The position numbers and the translations under genes are program-made. DNA of 64,000 nt. Origin: Spirosoma taeanense (GTDB lineage Bacteria > Bacteroidota > Bacteroidia > Cytophagales > Spirosomataceae). Positions 41,735-50,192 of the stretch are shown here, piece by piece. Every line of letters begins with the position of its first letter. Position 1 is the first letter of the stretch. The DNA is taken from positions 2,790,001-2,854,000 of the forward strand of contig NZ_CP053435.1 in the NCBI RefSeq assembly GCF_013127955.1. Direction: 5' to 3'. The notes beneath the pieces are model-generated. The model did not search any database and had not been told where the DNA came from. It saw only the letters and a program-made list of their open reading frames with translations.

Positions 41735-42748
41735 ATGACGGCTTCCGAGATTACGGCGCATTTCTCGCGGATTCTTCCGTTGAAAGTAGGCGTCGTCGGG
41801 GACTTTGCCCTTGATTTATACCTGACTGTTCAGCCGGATACCGGCGAACGATCGCTCGAAACCGGGCGCGCAGTTTTCTGGGGTAGCCAGCCCCGGTCAT
41901 CGCTGGGTGCAGCCGGTAACGTCGTGCAGAATCTGGTGGCGCTGGGTGTCCGCGACGTGCGCGTGGTGGGCTGCGTAGGCAATGATCTGTTTGGCCGGGA
42001 GATGCGGCATCTGTTCACTGATCTATTGGTCGACACCCGGCATCTGTATACGGTTCATCAGGACTGGGACACCTGCGTGTATACCAAGCCGATGCAGGCG
42101 GGTACGGAAGCGAACCGGATTGATTTCGGAACGCAGAACCAACTGAATAACTCGCTTTTCAATCAGCTACTGTTCGATCTGGAGCAGACGTTGCCCGACC
42201 TAGACGTACTGATTCTCAACCAGCAATTCGCGAATCCGCTGCTGGACGAAACCCGGGTAACCCGCCTGAATGCCTTGATTGCCCGCTTCCCGAACGTTCG
42301 GTTCGTGGCCGACATGCGACAGGTGGGTCAACTGATTCGCGGGACTACGCTCAAGGTAAATACCGCCGAGATGGCCCGGTTTCTGAACCTTGACCTGCCC
42401 GATCAGCCAGACTGTGGCTGGTGTGCCCACCAGGCCAGAACCCTGAGCCGCCAATGCCGGGGACCCGTGGTTGTGACGCGGGGCGAAGCCGGGATGCTGT
42501 ACGTCGATCAGACAGAAATCCAGTCGGTTCCGGGATTGCCGCTGCGGGGTGAGCTGGATACGGTCGGGGCGGGCGATACGGTCGTAGCAGCCCTGGCGGC
42601 CTGTCTGGGAGCGGGCATGGCTCCCGCTCCGGCCCTGGAAATCGCGAACCTCGCAGCCGCTGTCACCGTTCAGAAACTACAACAAACCGGCACGGCCAGC
42701 CTGACCGAAATCCTGGCCGTACACGCTATGTACAACCACCATGACTAA
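41735..42748 (+). CDS. PfkB-family carbohydrate kinase
   Basis: 337 residues from the ATG at 41735. An N-terminal Rossmann-like opening (KVGVVGDFALDLYL), the sugar-binding GAAGNVVQNLVALGV and VVGCVGNDLFGREM, and the C-terminal signature LDTVGAGDTVVAAL with the catalytic base Asp281 identify a PfkB/ribokinase kinase, closest in style to the heptose-kinase (HldE-N) branch. There is no fused cytidylyltransferase, so it is not a bifunctional HldE. Its substrate is unknown. The stop overlaps the epimerase start by 8 bases, so the two enzymes probably act on the same sugar. Confidence 0.88.
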   Translation: MTASEITAHFSRILPLKVGVVGDFALDLYLTVQPDTGERSLETGRAVFWGSQPRSSLGAAGNVVQNLVALGVRDVRVVGCVGNDLFGREMRHLFTDLLVDTRHLYTVHQDWDTCVYTKPMQAGTEANRIDFGTQNQLNNSLFNQLLFDLEQTLPDLDVLILNQQFANPLLDETRVTRLNALIARFPNVRFVADMRQVGQLIRGTTLKVNTAEMARFLNLDLPDQPDCGWCAHQARTLSRQCRGPVVVTRGEAGMLYVDQTEIQSVPGLPLRGELDTVGAGDTVVAALAACLGAGMAPAPALEIANLAAAVTVQKLQQTGTASLTEILAVHAMYNHHD

Positions 42749-44021
42749 AGAAACCCTGATGCAGTGCCGCCAGGAACTGCATACCCACCTCACGCAGGAG
42801 TTATTGCCCTTCTGGGTAAACCGGAGCCCGGACCGCCAGCACGGGGGCTTTATCACTCAGTTTGATCAATACGGTACCGATACCGGCGAGGATGAAAAGT
42901 CTCTGATTGCCCAGACCCGCTCCATCTATACGTATGCGTCGGCGCACCGGGCCGGCTACGGGAATGGCGAACTGGCCGATCTGGCCCGCCACGGGGTCGA
43001 TTACCTGCTGAACCAGATGTGGGACGACGAGTTCGGCGGATTTTACTGGATGACGAACCGCCAGGGCGAGGTGATCAACGACCAGAAGATCGTGTACGGA
43101 CAAAGTTTTGCCCTGTACTGCCTGAGTGAATACACCCTGGCGACGGGCGATACACGCGGGGTTGACTACGCCGAAAAGGTGTTTGATCTGCTGCAGAAAT
43201 ACGCCGTTGATACAACCTATGGGGGGTACTTCGAGATGTTTTACCGGGACTGGACTCTCAAAGGACCCGGCCCTGCCGGGGGAGACCGTAAAACTCTCGA
43301 TGCCCATATGCACCTGATGGAAGCCTTCACCACGCTGTATGAATGCACCCGACGGCCCATTCACCGGCGTAAACTCCGGGAAGTGATCGAACTGCTGGTG
43401 AAGAAAATTATGCACCCGCAGTTCGGTACGGGCGTCCCCCAGTTCTGGGCCGACTGGCAGGTAGCACCGCAGATTAAGTTCGAGGTAATCTGGGGCTGGG
43501 ACCGCTTCACAGAGGACGGCGTCAAGCGGGAAGCCGAAGATAACACCAGTTACGGTCATAATGCAGAGTTCGGCTGGCTGTTGCTGCACGCCCTCGATGT
43601 GCTTGGCCTGTCTTACGACACCTACCGCTATGTCCTGCAGAAAGCGTTTGCCCATGCTGCGCACTACGGTGTTGACTGGGAGTTTGGCGGGGTCTTCGTG
43701 GAAGGGTCGCACGACGGCACGGTCTATGACCGCGAGAAAGAGTTCTGGCAGCAGGCCGAGGGGCTGATCGGGTTTCTGGATGCGTACCGGTGGCTGGGCG
43801 ATGAGCTGTACTGGAACGCTTATGAAAATGTCCACCGGTTCGTGCTGGATAAGATGATCAACCATTCCGTTGGCGAATGGTGGCCGCTGATGACGCGGCA
43901 GGGCGTCCCAATCTGGACGCATATGAGCCATTCCTGGAAAATCAATTACCATACCGTGCGGGCTATGGTGCAGTCCATTCGCCGGCTGGATCTGCTGCTG
44001 GCAGCCAACCCCACCGCTTAG
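42741..44021 (+). CDS. N-acylglucosamine/cellobiose 2-epimerase (AGE) family protein
   Basis: 426 residues, an (alpha/alpha)6-barrel of the AGE superfamily. Diagnostic residues are in TRSIYTYASAHRAGY, the catalytic His in LDAHMHLMEAFT, SYGHNAEFGWLLLHA, KEFWQQAEGLIGFLDAY and HSWKINYHTVRAM. Motifs are close to cellobiose/mannobiose 2-epimerases and mannose isomerases rather than to N-acylglucosamine epimerase alone. It would interconvert the C2 configuration of a glucose- or mannose-type sugar in the cytoplasm. It overlaps the PfkB kinase gene and diverges from the SusCD operon. Confidence 0.9.
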   Translation: MTKETLMQCRQELHTHLTQELLPFWVNRSPDRQHGGFITQFDQYGTDTGEDEKSLIAQTRSIYTYASAHRAGYGNGELADLARHGVDYLLNQMWDDEFGGFYWMTNRQGEVINDQKIVYGQSFALYCLSEYTLATGDTRGVDYAEKVFDLLQKYAVDTTYGGYFEMFYRDWTLKGPGPAGGDRKTLDAHMHLMEAFTTLYECTRRPIHRRKLREVIELLVKKIMHPQFGTGVPQFWADWQVAPQIKFEVIWGWDRFTEDGVKREAEDNTSYGHNAEFGWLLLHALDVLGLSYDTYRYVLQKAFAHAAHYGVDWEFGGVFVEGSHDGTVYDREKEFWQQAEGLIGFLDAYRWLGDELYWNAYENVHRFVLDKMINHSVGEWWPLMTRQGVPIWTHMSHSWKINYHTVRAMVQSIRRLDLLLAANPTA

Positions 44022-44083
44022 TCGGTTCGGGGTAGCCCGTCCGTCAGTTCAATAGAGGATTTTGCCGGTTCATCCGGTTCAAC

Positions 44084-44114
44084 GTAGCCCATCTGGCATT
44101 GGGTGGGCTACTTT
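44084..44114 (+). terminator. Possible hairpin terminator after the epimerase gene
   Basis: GTAGCCCA (44084-44091) and TGGGCTAC (44104-44111) pair over 8 bases with a 12-base loop and are followed by TTT. It overlaps a TACTTTCG sequence that could instead be part of the promoter for the next gene; either reading is tentative. Confidence 0.4.
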
Positions 44115-44151
44115 CGCTTCATCTTTCCAAATCCTCTTTTCAAGACTACTG

Positions 44152-45474
44152 ATGAACGCTAAACGAATCCTGTTTGCCACCATGCCCATGGATGGCCACC
44201 TGAACCCCCTGACGGGCATTGCCCTGCATCTGCAACACCTCGGCCACGATGTTCGCTGGTATACCGGCCCGACGTACGCCGACAAAATTCACAAACTCGG
44301 GATTCCGTATTATCCGTACCGGAAAGCGCAGGAAATCAACCAGCTCAACCTGGACACGGTGTTGCCCCAGCGCCAGCGGATTAAAGGCGCGATTGCCCGG
44401 CTCCGCTTCGATATTAACCAGGTGTTTCTGCTGCGGGCACCGGAGTTTGTGGTTGATCTGACGGAGATTTATCAGGACTGGCCGTTCGATCTGCTGGTCT
44501 GCGATGTAGTGTTTACGGGCGCGCCTTTTATTCAGCAGTTACTGAACGTTCCCGTGGCGGCAATTGGCGTCGTACCGTTGAGCGAAACATCCAAAGACCT
44601 GCCTCCGTCGGGAATGGGCCTGACGCCAGCCCGAAGTTTCCTGGGTAAGCAGATTCAGTCGCTGCTGCGCTACGTAACGATCAATCACCTGCTTAAGCCC
44701 TGTACGGATCTGTACAACCGGCTGCTGGCCGAACATGGCCTGCCCCCGACCCAGGACTTCGTCTTCGACGCGTTTATTCGTCAGAACGACATTCTGCTGC
44801 AAAGCGGCACGCCCGGGTTTGAATATTCCCGTCCGAATCTAAGCCCGAATATCCGGTTTGTGGGCCCGCTGCTGCCCTATAGCCGGGGCGTCAGCCATCC
44901 GTTCGTGGACGTTGCAAAAACCAAGGAGTACGAACGGGTCGTGCTGGTTACGCAAGGCACTGTTGAACGGGACCCGGCCAAGATAATCAGTCCAACCCTG
45001 GAAGCGTTTAAAGATGATACCCGAACACTGGTCATTGTGACGACGGGGGGCTCGCAAACGGCTGAGCTGCGCAAGCGTTATCCGCAGGCCAACATGATTA
45101 TTGAGGACTTCATCGATTTCAACGCGGTGATGCCCTACGTCGATGTCTACGTCACAAACGCCGGTTACGGAGGTGTCCTGCTGGCAATTCAGCACGGTCT
45201 GCCGATGGTAGCCGCTGGTCTGCACGAGGGTAAAAATGAGATTGCCGCCCGCATTGGTTATTTCAAACTGGGCGTTAACCTCAAAACCGAAACCCCAACA
45301 GCCGCGCAGATTCGCCGGGGCGTCGAACAGGTCCTGGCCGATCCTGACTACAAACAGAGCGTCGGGGAACTCCGGAATGAGTTTGCCCGGTACAACCCGA
45401 ATGCACTCTGCGAACATTATATTCTGAACTTACTTAAGCAGCGGGAACCGACCCCGCAACTGATCGAAGCCTGA
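44152..45474 (+). CDS. Glycosyltransferase, UGT/MGT type (GT1-like)
   Basis: 440 residues from the ATG at 44152. A GT-B fold is indicated by KRILFATMPMDGHLNPLTGIALHLQHLGHDV at the N-terminus (acceptor domain) and VVLVTQGTVERDP, NMIIEDFIDFNAVMPYVDVYVTNAGYGGVLLAIQHGLPMVAAG at the C-terminal donor site, which matches macroside/erythromycin-type glycosyltransferases. It would transfer a nucleotide-activated sugar to a small hydrophobic acceptor such as a carotenoid or lipid (inference). Preceding genes are a sugar kinase and epimerase. Confidence 0.88.
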   Translation: MNAKRILFATMPMDGHLNPLTGIALHLQHLGHDVRWYTGPTYADKIHKLGIPYYPYRKAQEINQLNLDTVLPQRQRIKGAIARLRFDINQVFLLRAPEFVVDLTEIYQDWPFDLLVCDVVFTGAPFIQQLLNVPVAAIGVVPLSETSKDLPPSGMGLTPARSFLGKQIQSLLRYVTINHLLKPCTDLYNRLLAEHGLPPTQDFVFDAFIRQNDILLQSGTPGFEYSRPNLSPNIRFVGPLLPYSRGVSHPFVDVAKTKEYERVVLVTQGTVERDPAKIISPTLEAFKDDTRTLVIVTTGGSQTAELRKRYPQANMIIEDFIDFNAVMPYVDVYVTNAGYGGVLLAIQHGLPMVAAGLHEGKNEIAARIGYFKLGVNLKTETPTAAQIRRGVEQVLADPDYKQSVGELRNEFARYNPNALCEHYILNLLKQREPTPQLIEA

Positions 45475-45629
45475 TTTCGTCCTGCACGCTTGGTACTTCA
45501 TCAGAAACCAGGCATGCAGGAGAATCCAGAACATAACCACCAAAAACACCTGTTGACACAAAGAAAATCGCATTTTCATGCCTTCACTTGCCTGTTCATA
45601 GTCGACCCGTTCAAATTTTTCGTTATTAT

Positions 45630-45644
45630 TGCAACTTTGTTGCA
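45630..45644. promoter_or_regulatory. Palindromic operator overlapping the TonB-receptor promoter
   Basis: TGCAAC-TTT-GTTGCA is a perfect 6-base inverted repeat 35 bases upstream of the receptor start. It covers CAACTTTG (45632-45639), one base from the TANNTTTG -7 box, so a bound repressor would block transcription. A Zur/Fur-family metal regulator is the best guess. Confidence 0.55.
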
Positions 45645-45678
45645 TTAATGGGGTTGTAGTCCTTAGGGCTGCATCGAA

Positions 45679-48116
45679 ATGGCGGTCAAGCAATTCATGC
45701 GGGGTTTCTGGAAGCAAGCGTTTATGGGGTGGCTGCTGGTTGGAGCAGCCACGGGCGGGTGGGCGCAGACTCCCTGCGTCACCGTATTGACCGGCCGGAT
45801 TTTGGGACAGGACACGCATCAGCCGCTGGCGGGCGCTACGGTATTCGTACGTGAACTGGGTACTGGCGCTGTGGCTGACACGGCTGGTTACTTTCGGCTA
45901 TCGGCTGTCTGTCCGGGTCAATACACTCTTAATGTGCAGTTCGTTGGTTATAAGTCCATTACGTCATCTATCGCCGTTAGAACCGATTCGTTGCAGACGC
46001 TGGCCCCAATTGAGCTGCTCGCCGACAGCAAAACTCTGCAGGAAGTGGTCGTAACAAAACGACGGTCTGAGGCCGATCAGTTGCTTCAGATTCAGACCAG
46101 CCTGGCTGGCAACGCGCTTGCAGCCACGCGGGGGCTGTCGCTGGGAGAGAGCCTGAAAACTTTGCCCGGGCTATATTCCATCCAGACCGGCCCGTCGATA
46201 TCGAAACCCGTCATCCACGGCCTTTACAGCAACCGGATTCTGACGCTGAACAATGGCGTTCGGCAGGAAGATCAGCAGTGGGGCAGTGAACACGCTCCGC
46301 AGATTGATCCTTTTCTGGCATCCCAACTGACCGTAATTAAGGGGGCGGCCAGTATTCGCTACGGTTCCGACGCCATTGGCGGGGTAATTCTGGTGGAGCC
46401 GAAAGCGATGCCACTCAAGCCCGGTTTCGGGGGTGAGGTGAACCTGGTCGGAGGGACCAACGGGGGACAGGGCGTGGTTTCGGGACTGATCGAACAGGCC
46501 TTCGGGAAAAAACTGACGGGGCTGAGCTGGCGACTGCAGGGAACACTCAAGCGTGTAGGGTATGCCAGAACCCCTGACTACTATCTAGAGAACAGCAGCT
46601 ATCATGAGAACTCGTTCTCGGGTGCCGTCAACTATACGCGCCGGATTGGCACCACGGGGACGGCAGGCATTGACGTGTTCTATAGCCAGTTTTATACAAA
46701 AGTAGGCTTGTTTACGGGCGCGCAGGTGGGCAGTCTGGCTGATTTTTACGCGGCCATCGCCCGTCCCGAACCGCTTCATCAGCCTGGCTTCTCGTACGCG
46801 CTCGGGCGGCCCTACCAGCAGGTGCAGCATGATTTGCTGAAAGTCAGGGCGTTCGTCCGGTCGGATCGACTGGGAACCCTGACAGCTACCGTGGCCCGCC
46901 AGCAGAACGTCCGGCGCGAATACGATTTGTTGTCATTTAGTCGCGCTACCGACCCCGAACTTTACCTGAAGCTGGTCACGCAAACGGCCGATTTAATCTG
47001 GGAACACCAGCCCCTTAAGACCGGGGGCGGGGGCAGTGGTCGGGGAGCATAGGATTCAATGGGCTGACGCAGGGTAACGTTCGCCGGTTTCTGTTTCTGA
47101 TTCCAAATTACCGTAGCTATGGCGCGGGGCTATTTGCTCTGGAACGCTATGCCAACGACCGCTGGACACTGGAAGGCGGTATCCGCTATGATTACCGCTG
47201 GCTGCGCGCTTATTTCCTGGACGAGCCCAGTAAGCAGGTCAGCACTCAGACCCGCAACTGGCGCAACGGAACCGGTTCGCTTGGCGCAACGTACCAGCTA
47301 AACCGGCAGCTATCCGTTTCAGGGATTCTCAGTACGGCCTGGCGGGCACCCAGCGTCAGCGATCTATACTCCGATGGCCTGCATCAGAGCGCGGTGGCTT
47401 ACGAACGGGGCAACCCGGATCTGAAACCCGAGCAGGCTTACAATGCCAGTCTGTCGGTGGAATACACGGGCAAACGACTCTACGCTGATCTTGGACTATA
47501 CAATAATCTAATCCACAATTACATCTATCTGAAACCCGATTCGGTGCCCGTCATCCGGCAGCGGGGGGCATTTCCGGCCTATTCTTACCGCCAGGTTCAG
47601 GCGTTGTTCCGGGGGATCGATGCAACCATCCGGTACCAGCTTACAGATCGGCTGACGTTTACGTCAAAGACTTCTCTGCTTTTTGCCTACGATCACACCA
47701 ACCAAAGCTACCTGGTTAATGTCCCTCCGAACCGCACCGATACCGGACTACGCTATGCGTGGCCGAAAGAGGCAGGTGCGGGGCGGATTTCGGGCCTGTA
47801 TGCCAGTGTGAACACTCTGTACGTGGCCCGGCAGAACCGGGTGCCGAGCGTAAGCCAGCGTCAGGAAAACGGACAAATTATCTTTACCGGCGATTTTGCC
47901 CCCCCACCGGCGGCCTATGCACTGCTGGGGGTCGAAGCCGGTTTTACGTGGCGGATTGGCACGCAATCGCTGAACGTCATTCTGACGGGCAATAACCTGC
48001 TGAATCGGGTGTACCGGGATTATCTCGACCGGTTTCGCTACTTCGCCGACGAGCCGGGACGTAACCTTATGCTCAAGCTAAAGTTACCCCTGACCTTCAC
48101 CCGGGCAAATTCCTGA
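45679..48116 (+). pseudogene. TonB-dependent receptor interrupted by a frameshift
   Basis: Two in-phase-broken parts make one ~811-residue receptor. Part 1 (45679-47052) has a signal peptide, a carboxypeptidase-like domain (LTGRILGQDTHQPLAGATVFV), the plug (SLKTLPGLYSIQTGPSISKP, VIHGLYSNRILTLNNGVRQED, LTVIKGAASIRYGSDAIGG) and early barrel, then stops at 47050-47052. Part 2, in the next frame from about 47034, continues with QWSGSIGFNGLTQGN, SAWRAPSVSDLYSDG-like TAWRAPSVSDLYSDGL, ERGNPDLKPEQAYN and a barrel end. The shift lies in the G runs at 47023-47033, where one G appears to be missing. It may be a real mutation, phase variation or a sequencing error. A lipoprotein follows. Confidence 0.85.
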
Positions 48117-48151
48117 TCGTTCATTCTGTTTTACACCTACCTATATATACG

Positions 48152-48715
48152 ATGTCTTTTTTTCAAAAAACGCTGATCTGGATCCTGCCGGTTACCCTGA
48201 TGGCCGGAGCCTGTAAACACGACGAACAAAACGTTGCCCCTACGGACGACAACGAAGCCATTACGACCGCCAGCTTATCATTTACCAATACAGCGGCTCC
48301 GCGCGAAATAGTAACGGCCACTATTGAAAACCTGAATACCCAGGCGGACCTTTCGCAGGCAACAATTAACCTGAAGGCCAACACTACCTACACGGGCGGC
48401 ATCGTGCTGCTTGACAAAACCAAAACGCCCGTTCTCGTCGTCACGGATGAAATCCGGGAAAAAGCGAACGAGCACCTGCTGGTCTATACGTTCACGCCCG
48501 CAACCGGCTCACCGGCATCCCTAACCGTGACGGCTACTGATTTGGACACGAATCCGACGCCCTTACCCGTTGGGCTCACGACGCGTGCACAGACTGGCAT
48601 GGCTGGTTCGGGCAAACTGAACGTGGTGTTGCGCCACCAGCCGAACGTGAAAAACGGCCTGCCAGCACCCGGTTCTGATGATTTAAACATAAACTTTCCG
48701 GTGGTTATCCGGTAG
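48152..48715 (+). CDS. Lipoprotein associated with a TonB receptor (unknown function)
   Basis: 187 residues with a lipobox LMAGAC (Cys21). A two-strand-rich beta domain follows: ITTASLSFTNTA, EIVTATIENLN, YTGGIVLLDKT, LLVYTFTPATGSPASLTVTATDLD, ending LNINFPVVIR. Proteins of this type are often annotated in Bacteroidota as a periplasmic binding-fold family next to TonB receptors. It is 36 bases downstream of the frameshifted receptor and probably in the same transcript. It may help load a metal complex; the function is not established. A strong terminator follows 11 bases after the stop. Confidence 0.72.
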   Translation: MSFFQKTLIWILPVTLMAGACKHDEQNVAPTDDNEAITTASLSFTNTAAPREIVTATIENLNTQADLSQATINLKANTTYTGGIVLLDKTKTPVLVVTDEIREKANEHLLVYTFTPATGSPASLTVTATDLDTNPTPLPVGLTTRAQTGMAGSGKLNVVLRHQPNVKNGLPAPGSDDLNINFPVVIR

Positions 48716-48725
48716 AGTCCGTGAA

Positions 48726-48765
48726 AACAAAAAGCCTGACGCTGGCCAGCGTCAGGCTTTTTGTT
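48726..48765 (+). terminator. Perfect 40-base palindromic terminator
   Basis: Two 20-base arms (48726-48745 and 48746-48765) are exact reverse complements, with a GC-rich centre and an A/T-rich base (AACAAAAAGCC and GGCTTTTTGTT). It ends the TonB receptor-lipoprotein transcript and can work in both directions. Confidence 0.88.
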
Positions 48766-48847
48766 GCGTTTTATTCGCTCATTCCTGTAGTGACAACAAA
48801 GTGATTCAGGCGTAAAGAAAAATCCGGAGCCTACTCGTAGAATAGCC

Positions 48848-49231
48848 TTATTCGTGAAGCCAGCGGTTTATCGTCGCCAGCCAGTTCACCCAGCTAAACC
48901 GACGCGCCGATCGGGGCAGTTTCACCAGGCTCCAGAACGGTGCCACGAAGCAGGTAATAGACATGGCTGTGTACCGCTTCATGGGCGACCCCTGACTGTT
49001 GCATTCTTCAATCAGGCAGAAGCCGGTTGGCGCATAGATAGAGTTCACGCGCCAGTAACTGCCATCCCGATTCTGCAGCACCGCCCCGGGATGGATTGCT
49101 TCAATTCTTGCTCCGGACGGTGATGAACCCGGGTCCAGAGACGATAACCACTGCTCAATCGTCAGGCTGCCCGGTTGCTCATAGCACCGCAGCGTGATGA
49201 GGTCAGACGAAGCAAGTTTATATTTTTTCAT
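48848..49231 (-). CDS. Hypothetical protein, 127 aa
   Basis: 127 residues, starting at an ATG with an A-rich N-terminus (MKKYKLASSDLITLRCYEQ). No signal peptide is obvious and no domain is recognised. Sequence features are a central WRVNSIYAPTGFCLIEECNSQG and a hydrophobic ITCFVAPFWSLVKL segment before a basic, tryptophan-containing C-terminus. It is the only gene in a ~750-base gap between the terminator at 48765 and the tRNA. I accept it as a probable gene because the start, length and lack of overlap are consistent, but it may not be expressed. Confidence 0.45.
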   Translation of the reverse strand: MKKYKLASSDLITLRCYEQPGSLTIEQWLSSLDPGSSPSGARIEAIHPGAVLQNRDGSYWRVNSIYAPTGFCLIEECNSQGSPMKRYTAMSITCFVAPFWSLVKLPRSARRFSWVNWLATINRWLHE

Positions 49232-49448
49232 ATATGGGTGAGATCAAGTTCAGGCATTAACGATTAAGTCTACCTATTAGCTTTGTAACTGTATGCTTAA
49301 CTCGCCAGGGAACATTTAGTTGCAAATTTCTCGAAAAAAATGACGTACAGTGTATGCCAACTGGATGTCAATCAATTATCGCGATTGTATACAGCCAGAA
49401 CCCAAGTAGAACTGAACAAATTTCGGGCCGAAACTGCGCAACATAGGA

Positions 49449-49481
49449 AACGCCCAACCAGATATGACCTGATTGGGCGTT
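49449..49481 (-). terminator. Hairpin downstream of tRNA-Met
   Basis: AACGCCCAA (49449-49457) and TTGGGCGTT (49473-49481) pair perfectly over 9 bases with a 15-base loop, 14 bases after the 3' end of the minus-strand tRNA. The T-tract is weak. Confidence 0.55.
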
Positions 49482-49494
49482 CGTGTTATAGCAG

Positions 49495-49568
49495 TAGCGG
49501 GGAGCAGGATCGAACTGCCGACCTTAGGGTTATGAATCCTACGCTCTAACCATCTGAGCTACCCCGCC
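49495..49568 (-). tRNA. tRNA-Met (anticodon CAT)
   Basis: 74 bases on the minus strand, reading GGCGGGG at the 5' side and CCCCGCT plus discriminator A at the 3' side; the first pair is G-U. The D arm GCTC...GAGC, the anticodon loop TTCATAA and the T arm GGCAG-TTCGATC-CTGCT (TpsiC loop) are all present. Anticodon is CAT. It is not the initiator type, since the acceptor begins with a paired G; elongator Met is most likely, with an Ile2 (lysidine) assignment not fully excluded. The CCA end is not encoded. Confidence 0.9.
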
Positions 49569-49619
49569 GGATTGATGGCACAAAAGTAAGCAAAAAACGT
49601 CCACGCGCAAAGGCGTGCG

Positions 49620-49651
49620 TTGACTTTCGCAAAAAAAATCGTTTACCTTTG
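49620..49651 (+). promoter_or_regulatory. Bacteroidota-type promoter of the START-like gene
   Basis: A TTG (49620-49622) and TACCTTTG (49644-49651) are spaced by 21 bases, a good match to the TTG/TANNTTTG pattern. The gene starts 40 bases downstream, preceded by an AAGGAG ribosome site. Confidence 0.6.
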
Positions 49652-49691
49652 CTCGAAACCTAGTTATACCCACCTTAGTCAAGGAGTTAAT

Positions 49692-50084
49692 ATGGAGAAG
49701 AGAAAATTTGTGGCTGAATACGAACTACGGGCTTCTCCCAAAATGCTGTTCCCGTACATCAGCACCGCATCGGGCCTGTCGCAGTGGTTTGCCAGTAAAG
49801 TCAACACCATGCCTGAACAGCGATTCGATTTTCAGTGGGACAATGAAAGTCATATTGCCCGGCAGGTTTCCATGCGGCAGAACAAAGGGGTGCGGTTTGA
49901 GTTTCTGGACACGGCCGACAATGGCTCCGATAATAACTACGTTGATTTTCGCGTCGATCAGTCTGAACTGACTCAGTCAACGTTTCTGCGCATCACCGAC
50001 TACTCTTCAACCACCGACGAAGACGAACTGAAAGACCTCTGGGACGGTTTAATGGATAAGCTGAGAGAGATCGTAGGTAGTTAA
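49692..50084 (+). CDS. START-like-domain protein (Bacteroidota-specific)
   Basis: 130 residues from the ATG at 49692, which has a good AAGGAG site and a promoter upstream. The fold is START/AHSA1-like: KFVAEYELRASPKMLFPYISTASGLSQWFA at the N-terminus, FDFQWDNESHIARQV and a VDFRVDQSELTQSTFLRITDY strand set, and a C-terminal helix (LKDLWDGLMDKLREIV). It is a widespread small protein in the phylum with no firmly known ligand; a hydrophobic ligand-binding cavity is expected. An LptF/LptG permease gene follows ~109 bases downstream. Confidence 0.85.
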   Translation: MEKRKFVAEYELRASPKMLFPYISTASGLSQWFASKVNTMPEQRFDFQWDNESHIARQVSMRQNKGVRFEFLDTADNGSDNNYVDFRVDQSELTQSTFLRITDYSSTTDEDELKDLWDGLMDKLREIVGS

Positions 50085-50192
50085 AAAACTAAAAAATACC
50101 GCGAGGTGCCGACGTTTCTCCGGTTGCTGACGTTTGTTCCACAGGGGCGAGTTCCCAACGCCAGACTTCAGTGAACTTCCCGAAACGGTTGC

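Noticed and set aside
47023..47033. Programmed -1 ribosomal frameshifting in the TonB receptor
   Set aside because: The G runs do not form a standard X-XXY-YYZ slippery site and no downstream pseudoknot was evident; a one-base deletion explains the break more simply.
47119..47301. A 60-codon frame inside the frameshifted TonB receptor
   Set aside because: It is in a third frame; the receptor continuation is in another frame with a much better match (GFNGLTQGN to ERGNPDLKPEQAY).
49340..49549. A 69-codon plus-strand frame ending in GEQDRTADLRVMNPTL
   Set aside because: It crosses the tRNA-Met gene on the opposite strand; peptides of this kind are known products of translated antisense tRNA.
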